NCBI RefSeq assembly: GCF_007860125.1
Contig: NZ_SJPW01000003.1
Coordinates: 892,764 to 956,763, forward strand
DNA length: 64,000 bases
From: Rubripirellula tenax
Lineage (GTDB): Bacteria; Planctomycetota; Planctomycetia; Pirellulales; Pirellulaceae
Direction: 5' to 3'
Made by a program: the position numbers and the translations under genes
Notes under the pieces: model-generated
What the model was told of the DNA's origin: nothing
Database searches by the model: none
What the model saw: only the letters and a program-made list of their open reading frames with translations
Part shown: positions 55,093-64,000 of the stretch, piece after piece
How the letters are laid out: every line of letters begins with the position of its first letter
How positions within the stretch are numbered: position 1 is the first letter of the stretch

Positions 55093-55920
55093 TCAAGTGC
55101 CGGTCCAATAGCGGTATGCCCGCATCGTTTGTCGGGCTGCTTCGTGCGGATCGGGGAATGGAAACGCCTCGGCGCACAAATAGCCGTCGTATCCGATTTT
55201 CCTGAGTGCGGCGATGATGGGACCAAACTGCATGTGCCCCAGTCCAACGGGCCGGCGATTGCTGTCGACGAAGTGGATATGTCCGACATGTTTTCCACCG
55301 GTAATCAGGGCATCCGCGATGCTAGATTCTTCGATATTCATGTGGAATAGGTCGCACAACAGACGCACGTTGTCGGTCGCCAGCGACTCCAGCATCGATA
55401 CACCCTGGGCGACCGTACAGCATTGCCGCGTCTCGTAACGGTTCAGCGGTTCGTAGATCAGCGGGACGCCGTACTGGACCGCGTGAGCACCGCCATCCTG
55501 GAGTGCTTCGCACAGATAGCCTCGCGCCGTTTCCAGATCGCCGGTGTGACCGCTCGGCCCCTGCATCGATCCGATGATCGCGCTGGCCCCAAATTGGCCG
55601 GCAAAGTCGATGATGGTGCGAACGAAGTCTCTCGCCGTCGAACGTCGGCCTGCGTCGGGGTCGGCCAACTGCAACTTATGTTTCACCCAACCGGCACCCG
55701 TCCCGAACGCGGCACATTTCAAACCCGCATTGTCCAACATCGATTTCAGCGCGGCCGCGTCGATCGATTCAGGGCCGCCGGCAAAATCCGCCGCGAAAAT
55801 CTCGACCGCGTCGTAACCCAATTCGGCCGCGAAGGCGATCGATTTTTCGAGTCCATCCCAAAGGACAAACGGTCCGCCGCGGGCTTCTTCGACAAGGCTG
55901 ATGGTGATGCAAGACTTCAT
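55093..55920 (-). CDS. TIM-barrel sugar isomerase (hydroxypyruvate isomerase-like)
   Basis: Protein of 275 residues of the AP-endonuclease-2/xylose-isomerase superfamily. GYDAVEIFAADFAGG, PLIYEPLNRYET (catalytic Glu), LLCDLFHMNIEE and GHIHFVDSNRRP (metal ligands) are as in hydroxypyruvate isomerase and ketose 3-epimerases. The ATG at 55920 gives MKSCITISLVEEA, the usual start; 14 upstream codons are rejected. It is 73 bases upstream of the DUF3299 gene in the same direction. A probable hairpin element lies on its upstream side. Confidence 0.82.
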   Translation of the reverse strand: MKSCITISLVEEARGGPFVLWDGLEKSIAFAAELGYDAVEIFAADFAGGPESIDAAALKSMLDNAGLKCAAFGTGAGWVKHKLQLADPDAGRRSTARDFVRTIIDFAGQFGASAIIGSMQGPSGHTGDLETARGYLCEALQDGGAHAVQYGVPLIYEPLNRYETRQCCTVAQGVSMLESLATDNVRLLCDLFHMNIEESSIADALITGGKHVGHIHFVDSNRRPVGLGHMQFGPIIAALRKIGYDGYLCAEAFPFPDPHEAARQTMRAYRYWTGT

Positions 55921-56003
55921 GGCAGTGAATGATCGGTGTGAAAGTGAAAGGTTGGAATACAAACGCCCCAGTCAAGGAATTAGGAATGAGCGAAAAATAA
56001 GTG

Positions 56004-56063
56004 TCCGACCCTCTGGAGACGTTGCTGAAACATTGTGAATTCGAAACGTCGGAGAGGGTCAGA
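56004..56063. repeat. Long imperfect inverted repeat
   Basis: GACCCTCT at 56007-56014 pairs with AGAGGGTC at 56053-56060, and GACGT at 56018-56022 pairs with ACGTC at 56046-56050, with a 23-base loop. The flanks add two further pairs. T-rich ends on both strands would allow bidirectional termination between the aldo/keto reductase and the TIM-barrel gene. It may be a copy of a repeated intergenic element. Confidence 0.55.
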
Positions 56064-56082
56064 CCCCTTTTTCAGCAGGCTG

Positions 56083-57018
56083 CTAGGCGTCGTTGTTTTC
56101 GGGGCGTCCTTCGACGTACACCCAATTGTGAATCGGCTTCAAAATTTTCTTGACTTCTGCCACCAAAGTTTCGTCCATGGGTTCGTCCAGCCAATCACAC
56201 CACTGGGACACGCGTTCGGGGTTGGCCGAACCCGTCACACAGCTTGCGAATTCCTTGTTGGCGCAACTGTATTGCAGCGCCAACTTGGCGATGTCGGTGC
56301 CCGCCGCTTTGCAGTGCGCGCTGGCCTTGGCGGCGACTTCGCGAACTTCCGGCGTTGCTTTGTGCCACACGGGCAATGTTGCATCGGTCAATAAACGCGC
56401 CGAGAACGGGGCCGCGTTGATCAGGCCCACGTTCTTCGCTTTGCAGGGTTCGACCAGTGCCAGCGCCATGTCGTTTTGAAGGGTGTAGTGGTTGTACGTC
56501 AGCACGACGTCCAAGTCGGTTCGCCGAATCATTTCGGTGAACATCTTCATCGGGTAACCGCTGACGCCGATGTACCGGACCTTTCCCTTTTCGACTTCCT
56601 TCCGCAATGCCGGCAGCGTTTCATTGACGATCTGGTCCAGGTCGACAAATTCGATGTCGTGACAGAAGACAATATCGATGTGATCGATCCGCATCCGTTC
56701 CAACGAGATGTCGATACTTTCGGCGACTCGGCGAGCACTGAAATCGAAGTGGGCTGGCGCGAACCGTCCCAGCTTGGTGCTGATCGCGTACGAGTCGCGC
56801 GGGATCTCGGGCAGCACCCGCCCCAACATCAATTCGCTCATGCCGCGACCGTAGTACGCCGCGGTGTCGATGTAATTCATGCCACGATCGAGCGCGACGT
56901 GGACGGCTTGCAAGGCGTCGCCGAGATCAATCTTCCTGAACTCGGCGCCGATCGACGAGGCACCAAATCCGAGTACGGGGAGGTCCAGATCGGTGCCCGC
57001 GAGATGACGCTTTTCCAT
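56083..57018 (-). CDS. Aldo/keto reductase
   Basis: NAD(P)-linked reductase of 311 residues. The catalytic set Asp/Tyr/Lys/His is visible: YIDTAAYYGRG, AISTKLGRF and IVFCHDIEFVD. The C-terminal cofactor region (FASCVTGSANPERV) is present. The pattern LTYNHYTLQN resembles aldose or L-galactose/L-fucose dehydrogenases. The ATG at 57018 starts at MEKRHLAGTDLDLPVLGFG, the usual N-terminus. It belongs to the sugar neighbourhood by position. Confidence 0.88.
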   Translation of the reverse strand: MEKRHLAGTDLDLPVLGFGASSIGAEFRKIDLGDALQAVHVALDRGMNYIDTAAYYGRGMSELMLGRVLPEIPRDSYAISTKLGRFAPAHFDFSARRVAESIDISLERMRIDHIDIVFCHDIEFVDLDQIVNETLPALRKEVEKGKVRYIGVSGYPMKMFTEMIRRTDLDVVLTYNHYTLQNDMALALVEPCKAKNVGLINAAPFSARLLTDATLPVWHKATPEVREVAAKASAHCKAAGTDIAKLALQYSCANKEFASCVTGSANPERVSQWCDWLDEPMDETLVAEVKKILKPIHNWVYVEGRPENNDA

Positions 57019-57076
57019 ATTTGGGAGTTCAAGGCGAATAGAGTGATTGAATAGGTGAACTGGGCGACAGCTTACC

Positions 57077-57112
57077 AAAAAAAAGGCCGCACTCGGAGCA
57101 CCCGAGCGCGGC
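57077..57112 (-). terminator. Intrinsic terminator of the sigma factor gene
   Basis: Stem of five plus five base pairs (57086-57096 with 57102-57112) with one mismatch and a 5-base loop. On the minus strand it is followed by a run of about eight T residues. It lies 70 bases after the stop codon of the sigma gene. Confidence 0.88.
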
Positions 57113-57182
57113 TTCATGAAATCGGTCGCCGGACGTTGCCTACGGCGACGTGTTGACTCGCACGGCATCAGCCGCGTCGACC

Positions 57183-58856
57183 TTATGCACCCAATTCGAT
57201 GTCAATCTTGGCTTCGTCGGCTGCTTCACGCAGTTTCGACAATGCGCGAGCTTCCAGTTGACGAATGCGTTCTTTAGTAACGCCCATTTCTTCACCGACT
57301 TGCTTCAACGTCAGCGGTTCGCTGCCGCGGCCGAGGCCGAATCGTGCGGTGATGATCTTTTGCTCGCGTTCGTCCAAGCGATTGAGGATCTTGGAAAGCT
57401 CGCGTTGGCGAGTCTTCTGGACCGTTTCTTCGGCATACGGATCCATTCGTTCGTCTTGGCGAGACACGAACAACTCTTCGGTCGTGGTTCGGAAGCGATC
57501 GCGGTGCTTGTACTCGCTGGGGATCGTGCGAGCGAAGTTTTTCATGATCGCCCACGATGCATACGTGCTAAACTTATTGCCTCGCGAATAGTCGAACTTC
57601 TCGGCGGCGCGAATCAACGACATGTTGCCGTCGGACACCAAACCAAAGAAGTCATCGGTGCTGGCGACGTGACGCTTGGCGATCGAAACGACCAAACGCA
57701 AGTTGCTTTGCACGATCTTGTTCTTGACCAACACGGCGGCTTCGTAAAGATCATCGATCTCGTCCATGATCGCCGTTTTGTTGGCTTCGGCTGTTTCCAA
57801 ACTGTCACGCAAGCGACTCGCTTTGTGCTTGTAGTAGTTCATTTGACGGAACAGGTGGTATTCCTGTTCGCGTGTCAAAAGGGCCACGTCGTAAAGCGCC
57901 GCCAAGTAACTTGGAAGCCCCGCAGGCACACGTACCTTGCGCGGCGCCGTAGCCGGTTCGGGCAGCGGGCCAAGGTATTCGGCTTCTCGCGAAACGTCGT
58001 CAAAGTCCTCGTTGTAGATATGGTCCAGCGGCAATTCGCCAATCTGTTCCAATCGCATATCCAGCAGGATGCGTCCGATGCTGGTCCGCGTGCGGTTGAA
58101 TCGCTTGCACAATTGTGGCACGGACGCACCGTGCGTATGCAGTTTGAAGATCGCTCGCTTGTCGTCTTCGGTCAACACACCGCGATGGCTCGGGAAGATC
58201 GCGACGGTTTGATGATCGGCGTCGAAATTTTTCAATGTGTAGCGAATCGTTTCAGGGCTGCGACCCATTTGATTGGCGAGTTGACGAGTGACTTCCGACA
58301 ACGTCGATCCGGCCTCGACCATTTGACGAGCCCGTTCGATCATCTCGCTCTTCTCGTCTTCGGTCAGTTGGCTGAATCGTTCGCCGCGACGGATCTTGTC
58401 ACGATTGGCGGCGACGAATCGCTCGACACTGCTGTGCAAGAATCCGACGCGTTTGCGTCCGCCGAACAACATTCGACGGCTGACCAAACCGGCGTCACGC
58501 CAGCGGCTGATTGTCTTGGTGGAAACCCGAAACATCTTGCTGAGTTCATCGACCGTGTGAACCGGTTCGCCGGCCTCGTTGACTTCGACGTCGGCCGAAT
58601 CGCTGAGGTCTTCGATCAACAGTCGCAGATCGTGCTTCAGATCGGCTTCGGCGATGCTGTGCCGGGTCGCCTTTTCGGGTCGATAGTTGGTGATTCGGAA
58701 ACAGAGGTAATCAAAAGCGTAGGAGCGATCGGCTTCGATCTCGCCGTACAGTTTTTCTGCAAGGTTAGCCTGCTCGAGCTTCTTTGCCTTGGGGGCAAAG
58801 CGAGTCAGTTGGTCTCGTAGTTCCTTGATTTTCACGTCGCGATAATCTTCGTGCAT
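57183..58856 (-). CDS. Sigma-70 family factor with N-terminal helix-turn-helix modules
   Basis: Sigma factor of 557 residues. Region 2 (SNLRLVVSIAKRHV, NMSLIRAAEKFDYSRG, NKFSTYASWAIMKNFAR, about 363-425) and region 4 (DEREQKIITARFGLG, TLKQVGEEMGVTKERIRQLE, about 483-545) are intact. Region 3 is mostly absent. The N-terminal 250 residues are not region 1.1 but carry HTH-like units: a MerR/excisionase type (TVDELSKMFRVSTKTISRW, about 101-119), TLSEVTRQLANQMGRSPETI (about 175-194) and SVPQLCKRFNRTRTSIGRIL (about 225-244). The ATG at 58856 has GGGAGAA upstream. It is probably a conserved planctomycete factor, not the canonical RpoD. Confidence 0.88.
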   Translation of the reverse strand: MHEDYRDVKIKELRDQLTRFAPKAKKLEQANLAEKLYGEIEADRSYAFDYLCFRITNYRPEKATRHSIAEADLKHDLRLLIEDLSDSADVEVNEAGEPVHTVDELSKMFRVSTKTISRWRDAGLVSRRMLFGGRKRVGFLHSSVERFVAANRDKIRRGERFSQLTEDEKSEMIERARQMVEAGSTLSEVTRQLANQMGRSPETIRYTLKNFDADHQTVAIFPSHRGVLTEDDKRAIFKLHTHGASVPQLCKRFNRTRTSIGRILLDMRLEQIGELPLDHIYNEDFDDVSREAEYLGPLPEPATAPRKVRVPAGLPSYLAALYDVALLTREQEYHLFRQMNYYKHKASRLRDSLETAEANKTAIMDEIDDLYEAAVLVKNKIVQSNLRLVVSIAKRHVASTDDFFGLVSDGNMSLIRAAEKFDYSRGNKFSTYASWAIMKNFARTIPSEYKHRDRFRTTTEELFVSRQDERMDPYAEETVQKTRQRELSKILNRLDEREQKIITARFGLGRGSEPLTLKQVGEEMGVTKERIRQLEARALSKLREAADEAKIDIELGA

Positions 58857-59657
58857 CGCCAATTCTCCCGTTCCTGGTAGGTCGTCGATTCCGTTTCCCT
58901 GCGACCCCGGCGGATCGCTCGACTGTCTACCGATTGTTTTTCCCGGGTGTCGCTCAATCCGTAGAGCGATTTGTTTCAGGGGTGTGAAAAAGGAATCGGT
59001 GATGGCCGTGACACGTTTGGTCACCGCCGTCTGATTGCCCTGTTCACGATGGACGGCTCCTTGCCGCCCACTCCATTGTCCACTACGCGTCAATTTAATC
59101 CGCGTAGTTATGAGCCATGACCAACCGAAAATCCAGAAAGTTCGCCAAAAAACTCGGTTCAATCCGTTTCACCCACCCCATTCAGAGTGAATGAAAACGG
59201 CCATTTGAGTTCGTCCGAGTCGATGGAGAGCACCTGGATGCCCAACTGACCACCACAACTAGTAGGAAATTTTGGGCCAAAGTCGTCCCAAATCGGAAAA
59301 GTCCCGGCGATTTTCCTAACAAACCCTTTGCACCGCAGGGTTTACGGCTGTTGGACGAAGGTCGGCGAGTCCCGGACGCAGCCGGATCACCCAAACGGCC
59401 TTGTAACTCTTGCATCCGATTGCAAATTTGGCAGTCGCAAAATGAGAGCAAAAGGTCAGGTTGCGCCAAAACCGGGCAATGTGTGCGTCTGGGATCCGCG
59501 AGGCCTTCCGCGAGATGACGGCTGATCGAGTTGTCGGGCGGGTGGCGGGTTGTGTATCAGGCGGGTTGTAAAAAAATTTCCATTCAACCGATTTGGCCCG
59601 ATCAGTCGATGTAGGTGAAACCGCTGTTTTGTGACTCGAACATCCGACCGGTTACCG
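58857..59657. other. Long non-coding region between divergent genes
   Basis: About 800 bases between the sigma factor (minus) and the Tat-exported gene (plus). It contains an ACTACGCG/CGCGTAGT inverted repeat with an 11-base loop (59082-59108). Short frames on both strands look like noise. No tRNA or riboswitch structure was recognised. Confidence 0.5.
59082..59108. promoter_or_regulatory. 8-base inverted repeat in the sigma-factor upstream region
   Basis: ACTACGCG (59082-59089) and CGCGTAGT (59101-59108) are separated by 11 bases. It lies about 225-250 bases before the sigma start, within a plausible operator distance of a distal promoter. Confidence 0.4.
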
Positions 59658-61169
59658 ATGCAATCCAAAGCCTTTCGAAGCTCAACCGACCGCCGACACT
59701 TTTTGATCGCCGCTTCTGCTGCTGCCACCAGTTTCATGGCACCGCTGGGAGGTTCGGCAATGGCGGCGGGATCGGCCGCCGGCTCGGTCATGCTGCGCCC
59801 CAATCCAAAGCAAAACCTCTTTCGTGTTCGCTGCGAACTTGAAGTGGAAGGGAACGTCAACCTTCCCAAGAACGCATTGGTGTCGCGCGAAAGCGAGATC
59901 CAGTTACCGATCACCAGCAAGGCTGTGCTGGACTACGAAGAACGTGTGACGCGCAAAAACGCCAACGATCCGACCATCGTGATGGCAGAACGGCACTACC
60001 ACACGGCCGAGCGAAAAAGCACGCTGAACAAGACCGATACCGTTTGCGAATTGCGAGATTCTGTTCGCAGCACGGTCGTTCGACATGACGTGACACCCGA
60101 AGTGGTTTTCGCAGTCGACGATTATTTTCGCCGTGACGAGCTGGATCTGCTGCGGACGCCGGCGTCCAGCCTTGGCTTGGACGGATTGCTGCCGACCGAG
60201 GCGGTTGCGACGGGGACAAAGTATTCGCCGTCGATGGAATCGCTCGCCGCGGCGCTCAGCCTGTCGTCGGTCGAAGCGTCCAAGGTCGTTGCGGAAGTCG
60301 TTTCGATCACGGCCCAAGAAGCCAAAATTCAATTCACCGGTGACGTGGACGGATCGATCGAAGGCGTCCCCACGATCGTGCGAACGGTCGGCAAGTTGAC
60401 GTTCGATCGCAAGCTGGGCGCATGTACGTGGCTGGCCATGGCGGTCCATGAGACTCGCGAAATCGGCAAAGCGGAACCTGGATTTGACGTTTCGGCGACG
60501 ATCAAAATGGTCCGCAAACCGATGGCCCAACCGGTCGCGTTGGCGGCATCCAAGACGAAAGTGAACCCCACGGCACCGATTCCGGAAGACCGCCTTTATG
60601 TGGATTTGAAGAGCGATGAACTGGGCATCGGCGTGCTGATGGATCGTCGCTGGCGAATGATGTCGGACGTTCCCGGCGCGGCGATGATGCGGATGATCGA
60701 AAATGACCGCAGCATCGCCCAGTGCGATTTTCGGCCGCTCGCGACGCTGCCGAAGGGATCCCAGTGGACGCTCGATGCGTTTGAGGAAGACATCAAAAAG
60801 ACCCTCGGCGAACAACTGGCTGATATCGTTTCGGCCGAAGAACGGGTCGGCGAAACGGGGCTGAGGGTGCTGCGAGTGGCCGCGACGGGCGCGGTTGAGG
60901 GCGTGCCGATTCAGTGGACGTTGATGCATTTGTCCGACGATTCGGGGCGGCGCGTGCTGGCAACGTTCACGATGGAGTCCAGGAATGCGTCGGTCTTTGC
61001 CGGTTCGGATCACCAACTGGGTGGCTCGCTGCGGTTGCTGGATCGAAAGTCGGCCGATGGCGAAATGGTCAGCGGAAAGTACGTGCTTGACGGCGAGACC
61101 CGAATCTCGCGAGCAAAACCACGCCGCGACGATAGTTCCGAAGTACAATCAGCAAGCGACCACAAATAG
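59658..61169 (+). CDS. Tat-exported conserved protein
   Basis: Protein of 503 residues. The N-terminus fits a twin-arginine signal: STDRRHFLIAASAAATSFMA, ending near AMA. The mature protein is mixed alpha/beta with no catalytic motif that I recognise; segments include VFAVDDYFRRDELDLLRTP and ELGIGVLMDRRWRMMSD. The ATG at 59658 is preferred to an in-frame ATG 9 codons upstream, because it places the RR motif at the right distance. A second exported-protein gene follows after 58 bases. Confidence 0.72.
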   Translation: MQSKAFRSSTDRRHFLIAASAAATSFMAPLGGSAMAAGSAAGSVMLRPNPKQNLFRVRCELEVEGNVNLPKNALVSRESEIQLPITSKAVLDYEERVTRKNANDPTIVMAERHYHTAERKSTLNKTDTVCELRDSVRSTVVRHDVTPEVVFAVDDYFRRDELDLLRTPASSLGLDGLLPTEAVATGTKYSPSMESLAAALSLSSVEASKVVAEVVSITAQEAKIQFTGDVDGSIEGVPTIVRTVGKLTFDRKLGACTWLAMAVHETREIGKAEPGFDVSATIKMVRKPMAQPVALAASKTKVNPTAPIPEDRLYVDLKSDELGIGVLMDRRWRMMSDVPGAAMMRMIENDRSIAQCDFRPLATLPKGSQWTLDAFEEDIKKTLGEQLADIVSAEERVGETGLRVLRVAATGAVEGVPIQWTLMHLSDDSGRRVLATFTMESRNASVFAGSDHQLGGSLRLLDRKSADGEMVSGKYVLDGETRISRAKPRRDDSSEVQSASDHK

Positions 61170-61227
61170 GTGCGATCGCATCGATAGCCGGCCAACCTTT
61201 GGCAAAGCAAAACGACGGTAGTAAAAC

Positions 61228-62226
61228 ATGTTGCTCGGACGTATCTCTAAAATCGTATTGACCACGACCTTGGTGGTGACCGGAATTGCCGGATCGGCGA
61301 CCGCACAGAACGGTGCCAAGAAGGATCCATCGACGACGGAAGAGAGCCGTTTCGCGCCGGGCGTGCTGCAAGTGATTCCGCCAGCACCAGAGCCCGACGA
61401 AACATTCGACGGCCCGCAAACGCTGCAGTCACTCTTGGAAGCTCACCCCGAGATCCAGTTCGGTGGGGCAACCCATCCCGACGGCGAGCCACACTTTGAT
61501 CCGCGCAGCCGAACCCTGGTCGAAATGGCAAAGCAGGTCATCCTGCGTCGCGAGATTTATGCGTTCGAGTTCGCGTTCAAGCCGCTGCGTCATATGTATT
61601 TGGATGTGCCTCGCGCGGACGGACGGATGCAACGCAAACTGATTTGGTACATGGTCTACCGCGTCCGTTATCGCGGTGGCGATCTGCGTCCCGCGCCCGA
61701 CAAGGTCGCCGGCGTGTCGATCTACAAACGCGTCGAAGAAGTTCACTACGAATCGCGTCGGTTCTTCCCGATGCTGGTCCTTCGCGACCAGGTCAGCGAT
61801 CAGGACTATGTCGACAACATTTTGCCGGCCGTCAAAGACAAAATCAAAGTCCGCGAACAGATCACCGCGCCGCTTTATAACTCGGTCGAAATCACGCGAG
61901 TCAGTGTGCCGTACGGTGCCGACGAATCGGGTGATGGCGTCTGGGGTGTGGCAACGTGGGAAGACGTCGACCCGAACTTGGACTTCGTGTCGGTCGAAGT
62001 CTTTGGACTGACCAATGCCTTCGAACAAGACGGCGAAGGCCCCAAGGCACCGTACCGTCGCAAGGCCTTGCAGCTGAACTTCTATCGCCCCGGCGATTCG
62101 ATGAACCAGGTTGACGATCAAATTCTGTTCGGCGTTCCAGCCTATGCCAACGATAGCGAACAACAGTACATCTTGAAGCAGTACGGGCTGTCCGAGCGTC
62201 TGGATTACCGTTGGATCTTCCGCTAG
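61228..62226 (+). CDS. Exported conserved protein of unknown function
   Basis: Protein of 332 residues with a Sec signal peptide (KIVLTTTLVVTGIAGSATA). Distinct segments are LVEMAKQVILRREIYAFEFAF (split: LVEMAKQVILRRE then YAFEFAFKPLRH), WYMVYRVRYRGGDLRP and FVSVEVFGLTNAFEQ. No known family is recognised; the even, globular sequence suggests a conserved planctomycete periplasmic protein. It is in line with the Tat-exported gene and obg. Confidence 0.7.
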   Translation: MLLGRISKIVLTTTLVVTGIAGSATAQNGAKKDPSTTEESRFAPGVLQVIPPAPEPDETFDGPQTLQSLLEAHPEIQFGGATHPDGEPHFDPRSRTLVEMAKQVILRREIYAFEFAFKPLRHMYLDVPRADGRMQRKLIWYMVYRVRYRGGDLRPAPDKVAGVSIYKRVEEVHYESRRFFPMLVLRDQVSDQDYVDNILPAVKDKIKVREQITAPLYNSVEITRVSVPYGADESGDGVWGVATWEDVDPNLDFVSVEVFGLTNAFEQDGEGPKAPYRRKALQLNFYRPGDSMNQVDDQILFGVPAYANDSEQQYILKQYGLSERLDYRWIFR

Positions 62227-62311
62227 GCGGCTCTACGGTTTGGCGTCGGTTGTGGCTATGATGAAGCGAATCCCCTAGTTTCGCTTCGTTTTTACCCAGG
62301 CCGGCTCGTTC

Positions 62312-63454
62312 ATGTTCGTCGATCGCATCCAGATTGAATTGCAAGCCGGCAAGGGCGGCGACGGTTGTACCAGCATGCGGCGCGAAAAATTCGTGCCTCG
62401 TGGCGGTCCCGATGGCGGCGATGGCGGTGACGGTGCCAGCATCATTTTAGAAGCTCGGTTGGGCGTCAATTCGCTTGCGGCCCTGGCCAACCGGCAGTTC
62501 TATCGCGCCAAGAACGGCGGCCCCGGCGAAGGCTCCAAACGCTACGGGAGGGGCGCAAAAGATCAAGTTCTCTACGTGCCGCCGGGCACCACCGTGATCG
62601 ACGCGGCGGGCGGTTTCGTGATTCGCGATCTGAAGCGACCCGGTGACTCGTTCGTCGTCGCCCGCGGGGGACGTGGCGGTCGTGGGAACGCCCACTTCAA
62701 GACCGCCAACGATCGAGCCCCACGCCACTGTGAACCAGGATCGGCCGGTGAAGTCCGGTTGGTGATCTTGGAACTCAAATCGATCGCCGACGTCGGCTTG
62801 GTGGGCATGCCCAACGCGGGCAAGAGCACCCTGTTGAGCCGCATCAGCAGCGCGCGACCGGAAATCGCCGACTATCCATTCACGACCAAGCACCCCAACC
62901 TTGGCATCGTCGACTTGGGCGAAAAGTCGTTTGTCTTGGCCGATATCCCCGGATTGATCGAAGGGGCCAGCGAAGGCCTTGGGCTGGGGCACGAGTTCCT
63001 TCGTCACGTCGAACGCGCCGGGTTGTTGGTCCACTTGGTCGAACCTGCACCCACGGATGAAACCGACCCGATCGAAAACTACCAAGCGATCCGAGCCGAG
63101 TTGGCCCAGTACGATGCTTCGTTGGCCGAGCGAGAAGAAATCATCGTTGTTACGAAAAGTGAGTTGCCGGGCGCCGAAGACGTTCGCGCCGCGCTTCATC
63201 ATCTGACCGGGAACGACGTCTACCTGATCAGTGCGGTCGTCGGTCGAGGGCTAACCGAATTGGTTGCCGAGATCGCTGGCCGTGTCGAGAAACGACGCGA
63301 AGCGATGATCGCCGCCGGCGAAGAAGTCACGCTGCTTCGCGAAACCGATGTCCGACCGATCGAAACCGATCGACCGAAACGATTGCCGCCTCACTTGGCC
63401 GGCCCGACGTCCGGTCTTTCTGATGGCCTGCAAGCCAAGGACATTGATCTGTGA
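62312..63454 (+). CDS. obg: GTPase Obg (CgtA)
   Basis: Ribosome-assembly and stress GTPase of 380 residues. The Gly-rich Obg fold comes first ([31 protein letters not shown]) and the G domain follows: G1 GMPNAGKST (about 165-173), G3 [12 protein letters not shown]4 VVTKSEL, G5 LISAV. The C-terminal part is short, so the OCT domain is absent. G4 reads TKSE instead of the usual NKxD. The last base pairs overlap the next start (GTGA). Confidence 0.95.
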   Translation: MFVDRIQIELQAGKGGDGCTSMRREKFVPRGGPDGGDGGDGASIILEARLGVNSLAALANRQFYRAKNGGPGEGSKRYGRGAKDQVLYVPPGTTVIDAAGGFVIRDLKRPGDSFVVARGGRGGRGNAHFKTANDRAPRHCEPGSAGEVRLVILELKSIADVGLVGMPNAGKSTLLSRISSARPEIADYPFTTKHPNLGIVDLGEKSFVLADIPGLIEGASEGLGLGHEFLRHVERAGLLVHLVEPAPTDETDPIENYQAIRAELAQYDASLAEREEIIVVTKSELPGAEDVRAALHHLTGNDVYLISAVVGRGLTELVAEIAGRVEKRREAMIAAGEEVTLLRETDVRPIETDRPKRLPPHLAGPTSGLSDGLQAKDIDL

Positions 63455-64000
63455 CGTCGACCGCATGCATGGTCGCGGTCGATGTTGGGAATACGGCGGT
63501 CAAATTGGCCGTCGAACAAGGGGATGCGATCGTTGATCATTCCATTGTCATCAGCCATACCGATTGGCATCAATCGGCGATCACTTGGGTCCGCGATCGG
63601 CTCGGGTGCAAGGACATGCAATGGCGTATCGCATCGGTGCATCAACGCGCCGCTGATCGATTGGTTGACGCCGTTCGAATTGCTGCACCGTCGGCGTCCA
63701 TCGAATTGGTGACCCACCATGACGTGCCCATGCCGGTTGCGGTTGATTTTCCCGACCGACTGGGCATCGATCGGCTGCTCAGTGCGTTTCAGGCGCGTCG
63801 CATCACGAGAGATTCTTCACCCAATTCGGGCTCCTGCGGCCCGCTGGTCGTCATCGACGCCGGATCTGCCGTGACGGTCGACTGGGTGGATGGAGCAGGC
63901 CGATTTTGCGGCGGAGCGATTTTACCGGGATTGAGCCTGCAATCGCGAGCACTAGCGATGGGCACCGATGCCCTGCCTCAAATCGATTGGTCCGAACCCC
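63451..64000 (+). CDS. coaX: Type III pantothenate kinase (partial, runs off the window)
   Basis: First enzyme of coenzyme A synthesis, the CoaX type that needs a monovalent cation. The open frame reads through to the window edge (183 codons shown). The nucleotide motif is [13 protein letters not shown], the second phosphate motif is [14 protein letters not shown], and the [15 protein letters not shown] segment is family-specific. The start is a GTG at 63451 overlapping the obg stop; an ATG six codons further on is an alternative. The 3' end is outside the window. Confidence 0.88.
   Translation, partial: MTSTACMVAVDVGNTAVKLAVEQGDAIVDHSIVISHTDWHQSAITWVRDRLGCKDMQWRIASVHQRAADRLVDAVRIAAPSASIELVTHHDVPMPVAVDFPDRLGIDRLLSAFQARRITRDSSPNSGSCGPLVVIDAGSAVTVDWVDGAGRFCGGAILPGLSLQSRALAMGTDALPQIDWSEP

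Noticed and set aside
57150-58820. A 556-codon open frame on the plus strand opposite the sigma factor gene
   Set aside because: It is a mirror of the GC-rich sigma gene codons; the translation is rich in His, Arg and Gln with no family signal, and the sigma factor is unambiguous.
58857-59657. tRNA or small structured RNA in the long gap
   Set aside because: No cloverleaf or CCA-type end was found by eye; only a short inverted repeat is present.
59904-61148. A 414-codon open frame opposite the Tat-exported protein gene
   Set aside because: His/Arg-rich shadow; the plus-strand gene has a good signal peptide and start.
1-64000. Integrated phage or insertion sequence
   Set aside because: No transposase, integrase, tail or capsid gene was seen; the DUF932 protein alone is not enough.

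Overview
The window reads as chromosomal DNA of a planctomycete, most likely a Rhodopirellula-like member of the Pirellulales. The pointers are an ECF sigma factor of the TIGR02999 type, Hanks-type kinases with DWG instead of DFG, a giant secreted protein with an LEPR-XLL-like N-terminus plus DUF4347, PEP-CTERM sorting, SHD1 and DUF1559-era style secreted low-complexity proteins, and a housekeeping sigma factor with extra helix-turn-helix modules. This is inferred from gene content only. No tRNA, rRNA, CRISPR array, intact insertion sequence or phage was seen. Genes are mostly in short operons with 4-base start/stop overlaps.

Layout. 0.4-1.6 kb: rhodanese then nitrilase-family hydrolase (minus). 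1.8-7.4 kb (plus): SF2 helicase, DUF932 protein, PfkB kinase, RecG. 7.4-12 kb (minus): cytochrome P450; redoxin, prenyltransferase-repeat protein and LolD-like ABC ATPase as one unit; FabI. 12-17.5 kb: sigma-54 activator, M20 deacetylase, a PEP-CTERM protein, and a DCC-family membrane protein.

17.5-34 kb (minus) is the most accessory-looking part: an ECF sigma factor followed by a thioesterase and a 1144-residue collagen-like protein; four small exported proteins; a 1249-residue kinase-TPR protein; and a 1475-residue surface protein with two near-duplicate LamG domains. Three of the small exported proteins share the same bipartite upstream element (TTAAGGG, 16 bases, CGCAKG) at 63-74 bases before the start codon, which looks like a common promoter, perhaps of the neighbouring ECF sigma factor.

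34-49 kb: a 1126-residue exported protein and an anchored protein (plus); a tightly coupled minus operon of two ExbD-like proteins, a secreted helical-repeat protein and a stand-alone LigD-type phosphoesterase; a methyltransferase; a pseudokinase plus a small membrane protein; GrpB; a DDLFG-repeat/SHD1 protein; and a histidine kinase with a periplasmic CxxCH haem site. 49-57 kb: a sugar-metabolism neighbourhood (Gfo/Idh/MocA, two TIM-barrel isomerases, cupin, DUF4432 epimerase-like, aldo/keto reductase), beside a one-base-broken PEP-CTERM remnant. 57-64 kb: the unusual sigma-70 factor, two exported conserved proteins, Obg and the start of type III pantothenate kinase, which is cut by the window edge.
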